DNA from: Dinghuibacter silviterrae
GTDB lineage: Bacteria; Bacteroidota; Bacteroidia; Chitinophagales; Chitinophagaceae
Length of the DNA: 64,000 bases
Direction: 5' to 3'
Assembly: GCF_004366355.1 (NCBI RefSeq)
Contig: NZ_SODV01000001.1
Span: forward strand, 1,798,001 to 1,862,000
Numbering within the stretch: the first letter of the stretch is position 1; every line of letters begins with the position of its first letter. Below the pieces are notes generated by a model that was given only the letters and a program-made list of their open reading frames with translations, made no database searches and was not told the DNA's origin. The position numbers were made by a program, and so were the translations under genes. This document shows, in pieces, positions 55,890 to 64,000 of this stretch.

Positions 55890-57311
55890 TTAAATCGACT
55901 TATTGCGCTTGTAGCGCGCAATGATGTCCACCACCTGCTGGTGCTGGAGGAGACGGGGACTCAGGTCGATAAGCTTGCGGATCAGTTTGGGGGCCTTTTC
56001 CATGGCGACTTCCAGGAGGTTCAGGGCCTCCTTGCTTTTGCCTTGTGCAAAAAGGATCGCGGTTTTGTAAAACAGGAAAACGGGTTTGCTGCCGGTTTCC
56101 TCGTAGGCGGTCTGGGCGTATTCCTCGGCCTCGTCCAGCAGGTTCCCTTTCATCAGGCATTCCAGGAGCGCGCTCCAGCCTTTGATGCTTTTAGATTTGG
56201 CCCGGATGACGTTGCCGAAATATTCGATGGCGTCCTGGTAACGGCCCAGCTCGACCATGCACTCTCCCATCGCGAGGTTGAACTCGGGTTGGAGGGGTTG
56301 TAACCGCAGGGCGTTTTGCAGTTGCTTGACGGCGCTCTCGGTCTGACCTTCGTTGATATAGGTGCAGGCGATCTTATAGTACAGCTTGCTGTCTTCGGGG
56401 TTGAGGTGGGAGGCCTTTTTGTAGTAGAAACGCGCCTGAGCGTAGTTGCGGAGCTTGTCGTAACAGTGCCCCAGGGCCTCGTAGATGACGTCTTCCGGTC
56501 TGGACAGCTCGATCACCTTCTCCAGGGGCTCTATGGCTTCCTTGTAACGGTGGAGACGGATAAAGGCGTCGGCCATGTTCCGGTAGGCGAAGTCGAACTT
56601 TTCATCGATGGTGATGGCATATTGATAGGCATCGATGGCTTTTTCGTATAGCTTCAATCCCTGGTAGGCCGCGGCCAGGTTGAACCAGGCCAGCTCGTTG
56701 TAGGGGAATTCCTCCAGGATCCGCTGGTGGACCCGGATGCTTTCTTCGTTGCGGCCGGTAAAGTCCGTCCAAAAGCATATTTTATAAAGGGCTTCCTCGT
56801 TGTTGGCGTCCGCTTCCAGGATGAGTTTGAGACAGTCGAAGACCTTGTCAAATTCTTCGTAGTCGTCATAGACATCGGCCAGCTCGAACAACAGTTCTAT
56901 GCGCTCGTCGTCCTCGAACTGGATGATGGCTGATTCCAGGACCTCCACCGCCTTGGCTTGCAGGTCGAGGGCCAGGTAGGCGTCCGTTTTCAGGATGTAA
57001 ATATTGATGTCCCCACTGTCCATCACTTCCGCCTGGTCGAGGAGTTCCAGTGCTTCCCGGTAGCGCCGGGAGGCGATCATGAGGTCCGCCTTTTTGACCA
57101 TAAGGACGGAGGAATAGGGGTATTGCTCCATCGCCAGCTCCGCGGCCTGCATGGCCTGGACCAGCTCGTTGCGGTCGTCAAAATAGTCGATGATGCGTTC
57201 GAAAGATTCTTCTTCGAGAAAGGAATGGCGCCTGCCCGCCTTCATATTTTCGTACTGCCTCAGTAATTCTTTCAGCTCTTCACGGTCCTGTCTAAAGGAG
57301 TGGTCTCTCAT
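55890..57311 (-). CDS. Tetratricopeptide repeat protein
   Basis: 473 residues, almost wholly TPR units of about 34 residues, at least ten: examples are ALYKICFWTDFTGRNEESIR, AWFNLAAAYQGLKLYEKAID and LYYKIACTYINEGQTESAVK. No signal peptide, so cytosolic. It is a scaffold for protein contacts; partners are unknown. It lies upstream of the ComA-AroE pair on the same strand, separated by 120 bp that contain their promoter, so they are probably separate units. Confidence 0.92.
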   Translation of the reverse strand: MRDHSFRQDREELKELLRQYENMKAGRRHSFLEEESFERIIDYFDDRNELVQAMQAAELAMEQYPYSSVLMVKKADLMIASRRYREALELLDQAEVMDSGDINIYILKTDAYLALDLQAKAVEVLESAIIQFEDDERIELLFELADVYDDYEEFDKVFDCLKLILEADANNEEALYKICFWTDFTGRNEESIRVHQRILEEFPYNELAWFNLAAAYQGLKLYEKAIDAYQYAITIDEKFDFAYRNMADAFIRLHRYKEAIEPLEKVIELSRPEDVIYEALGHCYDKLRNYAQARFYYKKASHLNPEDSKLYYKIACTYINEGQTESAVKQLQNALRLQPLQPEFNLAMGECMVELGRYQDAIEYFGNVIRAKSKSIKGWSALLECLMKGNLLDEAEEYAQTAYEETGSKPVFLFYKTAILFAQGKSKEALNLLEVAMEKAPKLIRKLIDLSPRLLQHQQVVDIIARYKRNKSI

Positions 57312-57507
57312 ACAATGTGGTTACCGTAAGTTAAGTTATTTTGATAAAAATAGCCGGCCTTCACCCAACAATTTTTACCTATCTGCGTTAATTATATATG
57401 AAGGGCTTCCCATCTGATGCGACAACTGGTCCGGTAAAACCGGGTAAATAATCGGCGAATCGTAAAAGGTGCGTTAAAAAAAAGTGCACGACTTGCTAAA
57501 AAAATTG

Positions 57508-57515
57508 TAAATTTG
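57508..57515 (+). promoter_or_regulatory. -7 box TAAATTTG
   Basis: Exact TAnnTTTG ending 6 bp before the ATG at 57522. Confidence 0.58.
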
Positions 57516-57521
57516 CAGTAT

Positions 57522-57902
57522 ATGTTCCGTAAAAAATCCATACGGCTAACGGCTATGATGGGGATGTTGCTCCTGGCGGCTACCGCCTTGCATGCCACGT
57601 CCTACCATTACACGGGTACCGGCGGTGATAAAAAGCGGGATGTACATAAGGATACGCCCCTCGTATTTCCTTTTTCCAACCTCAAATCGACGGCTGCCCT
57701 CCAGTTGTCCCTCAAGACCGGTTTGCAGCCGGGTCTCCAGTTCACCGGCGACTTTACGGTACCCACACCGAGCCAGGACCAGACCATCATGAACGTGCAC
57801 TCGCTCATGACCTATCAGAAGGGTAATACCATCTACATTTACCCGTACAAACAGCCGATGCTGCTGACGAAATTCAGGACGCCCGAGCGGGTCCTGCATT
57901 AA
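57522..57902 (+). CDS. Hypothetical secreted protein
   Basis: 126 residues beginning MFRKKSIRLTAMMGMLLLAA, a signal peptide of about 27 residues (cleavage near HATS). ATG 57522 is used because a TTG at 57513 would sit inside the promoter box. The mature part is Thr/Ser rich with GTGGDKKRDVHKDTPLVFPF and a closing TIYIYPYKQP. No family recognised. It is convergent with the next gene (4 bp overlap). Confidence 0.68.
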   Translation: MFRKKSIRLTAMMGMLLLAATALHATSYHYTGTGGDKKRDVHKDTPLVFPFSNLKSTAALQLSLKTGLQPGLQFTGDFTVPTPSQDQTIMNVHSLMTYQKGNTIYIYPYKQPMLLTKFRTPERVLH

Positions 57903-58651
57903 TGCAATTTCTTACTTTCCGTATAGGACATTTCCCGGTATCCCGTCTTGGGGATGTCGAATTTTGTGCTGGGCACCGGGTCCAGTGATATTTTTACCGC
58001 CTGGTAGGTCACCTTCGACGGCCCCATGCGGCCTTCGTACGACAACGGCAGGCCCGGCAAAGGGGTAAAACGATAGCTGTATTCCTTGTTTTGGGGCAGG
58101 AGTTCCGGGGTGTACCAGATCAGGAGGGTATCCCCGGCCGGCGTGCGGCCGATCACCTTTTTGCAGGGATAACCCGCGATGGTCGCCGTGTCTCCCGTGT
58201 AGGTATAGGTCATCTTATAGGGTTTCCCCAGATCGTCGAAGTCTTCCTTGCCCATCCGGATCAGGATCTTTTGCTGCCCGTATTCCTGGAGCAGGGCACC
58301 CGCGTGGGTCAGGCTGCTGTAAATGGTGCTGGTGGAGCCGAGGCTCCCCGCAAAGTCGGTCCGGGTCCTGGACCCTTTTAGCTGGAGGGTGAACGAAGCA
58401 GCCGCAAGGATAGCGGCTTCGTCTTTCGAAGCGCCGTCGGAGACGAGCTTATACGTAATGGTCCCCTCGGTCATCATGCGAACCGGGGGGACCTTTGTGG
58501 TATCGGGGTGGAGGTGCGTCGTGTCGGCGCGCGAAGCGGAACCCGCGTTTTGGGCCCGGAGCGGCGCCCCCGCGAGCAGCGCCAGCGCGAGCAGCCCCGC
58601 GGTCAGGGCGGCCAGGACCGCCGTTCCCTGTATGGCCTTGTCCGCGGACAA
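57899..58651 (-). CDS. Hypothetical secreted protein
   Basis: 250 residues with a signal peptide (residues 1-33, ending RAQN). The mature protein has beta-strand character: GTITYKLVSDGASKDEAAIL, KGSRTRTDFAGSLGSTSTIY and YEGRMGPSKVTYQAVKISLD, which reminds me of the DUF4412/GLPGLI-type exported proteins, but no exact match is claimed. Gap of 3 bp to yidC suggests one operon. Function unknown. Confidence 0.75.
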   Translation of the reverse strand: MSADKAIQGTAVLAALTAGLLALALLAGAPLRAQNAGSASRADTTHLHPDTTKVPPVRMMTEGTITYKLVSDGASKDEAAILAAASFTLQLKGSRTRTDFAGSLGSTSTIYSSLTHAGALLQEYGQQKILIRMGKEDFDDLGKPYKMTYTYTGDTATIAGYPCKKVIGRTPAGDTLLIWYTPELLPQNKEYSYRFTPLPGLPLSYEGRMGPSKVTYQAVKISLDPVPSTKFDIPKTGYREMSYTESKKLH

Positions 58652-58654
58652 GGC

Positions 58655-60499
58655 CTAGCGCTTTTGCGTCTTGTCCTTCATATCCTGGACCTTCTTCTGG
58701 GTCTCCTGGATTTGTTCCAGCCGCTCCGCCCATTTGGATTTGGCCTTTGGCTTTTTCTTGTTTTCCTGGAGCTGGGCGTGGATCTTTTTCTCGTCGATGA
58801 TGAACTTCTGGATGACGAGCTGGATGGCAAGGGTGATGACGTTGGACACCGTGTAGTACCAGGTCAGACCGGCGGGCAGACCGTTGAAGACGCCCAGCAG
58901 CACAACGGGGAAGATGTAAGGCATGTACTTCATCATCGGGTTGTTCTGATCCGGGGTCATGTTCATGTTCCAGATCTGGATGAGGAAGCTGCTGACGATG
59001 GCGGTAAGGGTAAACAGGCTGACGTGGTCACCGTAGAACGGGATCTTGAAACCGAAGTTGAAGATCGAATCGTAGGTGGACAGGTCGTGGGACCACAGGA
59101 AGGACTGCCCCCTCAGGGCGATATTGCTGTTGAAGAAACTATACAGGGCAAAGAAGATGGGGATCTGTAGCAAGGCGGGGATACAACCACCCAGGGGGTT
59201 GACGCCCGCGGTCCGGAAGAGCTTCATTTGCTCCACGCCAAAGGCTTGCTGGTCGTCCTTGTATTTCTTTTTGAGTTCGTCGATTTCCGGCCGCAGGACG
59301 CGCATTTTCGCGCCGCTGAGGTAGCTTGAATAGGTGAGGGGAGAGATCACGAGACGGATAAAGAACGTCAGCAGAAGGATGACGATCCCGAAGTTGGAGA
59401 CAAAGCCGTGGAAAAAGTCGAACACGGGGATGACGATCCAGCGGTTGAGGTACTTGACAAACGCATAAATACCGTTACCCATCTGTACGTTTTCCTCCAG
59501 GTGAAGACCGTAGGTCTTCAGGAGGTGGTATTCGTTGGGGCCCATGTACCATTCCAGGGGGATGATGGCCGTACCGGCGGAAGGCGGCAGCTTGATCTGA
59601 AGACCGGCCGTGGTTTTGACCAGGTCATGAAGGCTGTCGCTGTTGGCTTCCCAATGGAGGGAAGCGCCCATCTTGTTGTCCTTGGAGATCAGGGTGTTGT
59701 TGAAGAAGCGTTGTTTCGTACCGATCCAGGTTACATTTTCCAGGTTTTTATCCCCGGTGCTGGACAGCGTCTTATAGTCGTAGCCGTCCTGGTCGTAATA
59801 GGACAGGGCGGTGGTCCGCTTTTCGTAGGTGACGTCGCGTTCCTGCGGTTGGGCGGTAAAAGACCAGGTAGCGTTCAAGGCATTTTGGGGCAGGAGTTGC
59901 AGGGCTCCGTCGATCCGGATATTGAGCTGCAGCATGTACTGGTTGGGCTGCAGGACATATTCATGTTGGACGGCGTGGCCGAGGGAATCCTTGAGGGTGT
60001 AACGGAGGACCTGGTTACCGCCTTCCTGCTGGACGCCGGTGGTCGAGAAAAAGAGATCCTTGGTGGCGGCAGCGTTGGAGCCGGTCTGGATCAGGTAGGA
60101 GAATTCCTGACCGCCGTCGGCGACCAGGTATAGCGGCGTCCCATCGAAGCGCTTGTACTTTTTGAGTTCTACGATCTTTGGCTGGCCGCCCCGGTTGCTA
60201 AAGGTGATCCGGACGAGGTCGTTTTCAAGGATGGATGTTTGCTCGGAACCCGCAACACCGGCGGAAAAAGAACCGGCGGTGGTGCTCCTCAGAAGGCTGT
60301 CCAGGTGTAGCGAATCCGCGCGCCCGGCGGTGGTGTTCACGGCAGGCGTCGCAGGGTGCAACGCCAGCGAATCCTTTATATGCTGTTGCTGTTTTTGCAG
60401 ATTTCCCTGTTCGCGCTGGGCAATAAAGATGTAGCCGATCAGGAGCACGACCAGGAGTGCGGTACCGATGATGGTATTTCTATCAAAACCATTTCCCAT
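58655..60499 (-). CDS. yidC: Membrane protein insertase YidC
   Basis: 614 residues. ATG 60499 starts MGNGFDRNTIIGTALLVVLL, a first membrane span. A large periplasmic domain (about 60-370) is followed by the conserved five-span region with the insertion groove, seen as LLTFFIRLVISPLTYSSYLS, MKLFRTAGVNPLGGCIPALLQIPIFFALYSF and a closing span before a Lys-rich cytoplasmic tail. It inserts inner-membrane proteins with or without SecYEG. A TACCTTCG box (60523-60530, 7 of 8) precedes it; pyrG lies 67 bp upstream on the same strand. Confidence 0.96.
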   Translation of the reverse strand: MGNGFDRNTIIGTALLVVLLIGYIFIAQREQGNLQKQQQHIKDSLALHPATPAVNTTAGRADSLHLDSLLRSTTAGSFSAGVAGSEQTSILENDLVRITFSNRGGQPKIVELKKYKRFDGTPLYLVADGGQEFSYLIQTGSNAAATKDLFFSTTGVQQEGGNQVLRYTLKDSLGHAVQHEYVLQPNQYMLQLNIRIDGALQLLPQNALNATWSFTAQPQERDVTYEKRTTALSYYDQDGYDYKTLSSTGDKNLENVTWIGTKQRFFNNTLISKDNKMGASLHWEANSDSLHDLVKTTAGLQIKLPPSAGTAIIPLEWYMGPNEYHLLKTYGLHLEENVQMGNGIYAFVKYLNRWIVIPVFDFFHGFVSNFGIVILLLTFFIRLVISPLTYSSYLSGAKMRVLRPEIDELKKKYKDDQQAFGVEQMKLFRTAGVNPLGGCIPALLQIPIFFALYSFFNSNIALRGQSFLWSHDLSTYDSIFNFGFKIPFYGDHVSLFTLTAIVSSFLIQIWNMNMTPDQNNPMMKYMPYIFPVVLLGVFNGLPAGLTWYYTVSNVITLAIQLVIQKFIIDEKKIHAQLQENKKKPKAKSKWAERLEQIQETQKKVQDMKDKTQKR

Positions 60500-60566
60500 A
60501 AAAAAGTGCGTCAATTGAGCCGCGAAGGTAAGACAAGTGGCCGGAACGGCCGCTTCTTTGCGGCCT

Positions 60567-62327
<1,761 letters not shown>

Positions 62328-62332
62328 TCATG

Positions 62333-62340
62333 CAAAGGTA
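62333..62340 (-). promoter_or_regulatory. -7 box TACCTTTG of pyrG
   Basis: Exact TAnnTTTG. The T-run upstream belongs to the terminator at 62352-62395, so promoter and terminator touch. The transcript would have a leader of about 115 bases before the ATG at 62216. Confidence 0.6.
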
Positions 62341-62351
62341 AGGAAAAAAAG

Positions 62352-62395
62352 AAAAAAATAGAGCGGGCCCTGAACTTATTGTCCATGCCCGCTCT
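62352..62395 (-). terminator. Terminator of the 509-residue gene
   Basis: On the minus strand a 9-bp stem AGAGCGGGC/GCCCGCTCT with an 18-base loop is followed by A and a T-run, about 27 bp after the stop (62422). Confidence 0.78.
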
Positions 62396-62421
62396 GGATG
62401 GCTGAATGACTAAAGGCCGGT

Positions 62422-63951
62422 TTAGTGATTAATGGCCCGTTTAACACTGACGTCTTCCGACTGCCCTTGGAATTCAAGAGGGGGCAGTATATGAAAGGGA
62501 AACCTCTGCCGGATTTTGTCAGCCTCCTGCTCCGCAAGCATGGAGAGCTTTTGTTTGCGCAAGGCCAGGTATGCGGTTGATTCCATCTGGTAGCACCAAT
62601 GGTCCATGAGGTTGAACCGGGCCGGTTTGGCCAGGGACTGGATATGGTGCACGGATTCCAGCATCTTGTCGTATTGGCCGTTCATCAAAAGCCGTACGGT
62701 CTTTACCTGGTAGAGACACATGGAGACGATCCGCGCGCCGTCGACCGGTGACTCGGAGCGGAGCACATTTTCGACGTGGGAGAGGCAACGGGTATAGGCC
62801 TCATCGTCTTCTTCATAAAGATAAAACCGTGCTTTGACCACCAGTGCCAGCAAACGGAAGGGGTCGTGGGACCGCATCTTCAGGGAGGGGATTTCCGCAA
62901 AAATATATTCCGTCACCCTTTCCAGGTGTTTATATTCCCCGAGCAGGAGGGCGCAGGTGATGAGCAGGTACACGTTCAGCTCGTCCTTTAAGGAAAGAAT
63001 GGTATGGTCCGAAAGGACCATGTATTCTTCGAACTGGTCGATCTTGCTCCGGGTAAGCGGATCGGGTGTTTTTCCCATCAGGCATTGATAGATAAAAAGA
63101 CACAGCTCGGATGGTTGTAGTGCGCTCCCTTCCCTGTTCAGGGGGGGAGCCATGGACCGGAGCAGGGCGACCTGTGTATCGATGGTCGCGCCGTCGAGCT
63201 GGTGCAGCGCCGTCAGGAAGTAGGCGCAGGCGACAGCCGCCCGGTCGTCGTCCCTGGTGAGGATCCGCATCAGGGGTTTGTATAAGAAACCCTTCCGGTT
63301 GCCCTGCGCTTCATAACAAAGGAAGTTCCGGAGGAAATAGGCCTTGAACGCGGCATCTTCCAGCAGTTGCTGGAGCAGCCGCGTATAGCGTTCATCCGTG
63401 GAGGGCTGCACCAGGAGGAATTCAAACAGGAGCGCTTTCCGGGAAAGGGGCACGACCTGGCAGAACAACCGGCCTATGGCATCATAGGCGCCCTGATCGA
63501 TGGCGTAGAGCAGTACCCATTGAAGGACACCCGTCTGGTCGGGGCAGTACGTACCCCCGGACAGCAGGTCCTGAAAAAGCTCCGGGGTGAGTTCGCCGTT
63601 GTGGGAGGACAGGCAAAAAGTAGCGATAAAAAAGCGGGCGACGTATTCGTTGTGGAAGTGGACCCTTTTGACGGGGATGGACCGCTGCCCCTCGTGGTTG
63701 TCTTCTTCGAGCACGTGGTCGGTCAAGAGTTTCCGGTAGGCTTCCTGGACGCGCATGTCGCCGCTGAACAACCGCACCTGGCCAGGTGGGATCTTCATCT
63801 TCAGGTTCTGGGTGTCGTCCATGATCCTGCGGAGGATGGCCATCTTCAGCCCGTAGTCCGGGCTGTTCATGACCTTACCGCGTATATAGTGGCCGATGAC
63901 GCGATGGATGAGCGACTCTTCGTGGATAAGCGGGAAGGCCGGCGTGTCCAT
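62422..63951 (-). CDS. Hypothetical helical protein, possibly 5'-partial
   Basis: 509 residues from the ATG at 63951, nearly all helical and cytosolic, with leucine-rich stretches such as LLFEFLLVQPSTDERYTRLL, a repeat-like TPR/HEAT profile and a Cys at EVLRSESPVDGARIVSMC. No family recognised. The frame stays open to base 63999 upstream (the codons before the ATG read LEFPPFLQLTCSL), so the true start may be outside the window. A Lys/Arg-rich start region and a closing KRAINH are not diagnostic. Confidence 0.7.
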   Translation of the reverse strand: MDTPAFPLIHEESLIHRVIGHYIRGKVMNSPDYGLKMAILRRIMDDTQNLKMKIPPGQVRLFSGDMRVQEAYRKLLTDHVLEEDNHEGQRSIPVKRVHFHNEYVARFFIATFCLSSHNGELTPELFQDLLSGGTYCPDQTGVLQWVLLYAIDQGAYDAIGRLFCQVVPLSRKALLFEFLLVQPSTDERYTRLLQQLLEDAAFKAYFLRNFLCYEAQGNRKGFLYKPLMRILTRDDDRAAVACAYFLTALHQLDGATIDTQVALLRSMAPPLNREGSALQPSELCLFIYQCLMGKTPDPLTRSKIDQFEEYMVLSDHTILSLKDELNVYLLITCALLLGEYKHLERVTEYIFAEIPSLKMRSHDPFRLLALVVKARFYLYEEDDEAYTRCLSHVENVLRSESPVDGARIVSMCLYQVKTVRLLMNGQYDKMLESVHHIQSLAKPARFNLMDHWCYQMESTAYLALRKQKLSMLAEQEADKIRQRFPFHILPPLEFQGQSEDVSVKRAINH

Positions 63952-64000
63952 GAGCGAACATGTCAGTTGAAGGAAAGGCGGGAATTCCAGGAGGCGGATA

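Overview
The window looks like a chromosomal segment of a high-GC member of the Bacteroidota, most likely family Chitinophagaceae; I cannot name a genus from sequence alone. Reasons: start-proximal TAnnTTTG boxes of the Bacteroidetes sigma factor recur upstream of genes on both strands, and several families typical of the phylum are present (type III glutamine synthetase, fused E1 alpha/beta dehydrogenase, DUF1573, DUF5690, DUF6934, DUF2911, an LVIVD-repeat lipoprotein, a YncE/phosphatase fusion). About 65 protein genes, one tRNA and several terminators were placed. No rRNA, insertion sequence, transposase or CRISPR array was seen.

Layout. 1-3700: a Ter-type stress module (two TerD proteins and a HAD hydrolase that runs off the left edge), then two secreted proteins. 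3762-6766: DUF1624 membrane acyltransferase, Crp/Fnr regulator, fatty acid hydroxylase, DUF2147. 6744-12133: MacB-like permease, M28 peptidase, and an ECF sigma operon. 12201-17407: DUF3455, a divergent ProC-like reductase, GNAT, YncE/phosphatase and AraC regulator. 17435-22900: an AT-richer accessory stretch holding a DUF6934 cassette (with a 53-residue ORF), a 26-bp perfect palindrome, two secreted proteins, an AAA/DUF4143 ATPase behind a 33-bp tandem repeat, an orphan protein, tRNA-Met and a promoter-to-terminator unit that probably encodes a small RNA. 22895-35364: aminotransferase, DUF1573 pair, fused E1, PhzF, malate dehydrogenase, heptosyltransferase-MFS-DedA operon, dicarboxylate and amino acid transporters. 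35416-39801: a 39-bp inverted repeat, YebC, DCC protein, thioredoxin-like protein, EF-P, AccB-AccC. 39882-43677: a compact phosphonate-type catabolic cluster. 43983-64000: housekeeping genes (glnN, purL, rfaD, proC, ilvE, rdgB, thioesterase, aroE with a phosphosulfolactate synthase homologue, TPR protein, yidC, pyrG) and a partly contained helical protein.

The most notable items are: (1) the cluster XRE-cupin regulator / PhnX-like hydrolase / FAD oxidoreductase / DUF5690 transporter, which suggests a phosphonate route without PhnW and with a dedicated importer; (2) an unannotated transcript at about 22564-22781 with an exact -33/-7 promoter and a strong terminator; (3) the three-gene DUF6934 cassette with its own promoter and palindromic terminator; (4) the 39-bp inverted repeat before yebC; (5) arginine at the tip of the EF-P loop; (6) a short ORF with its own terminator beside glnN. 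Function calls rest on reading the translations and on remembered family features; no database search was run.
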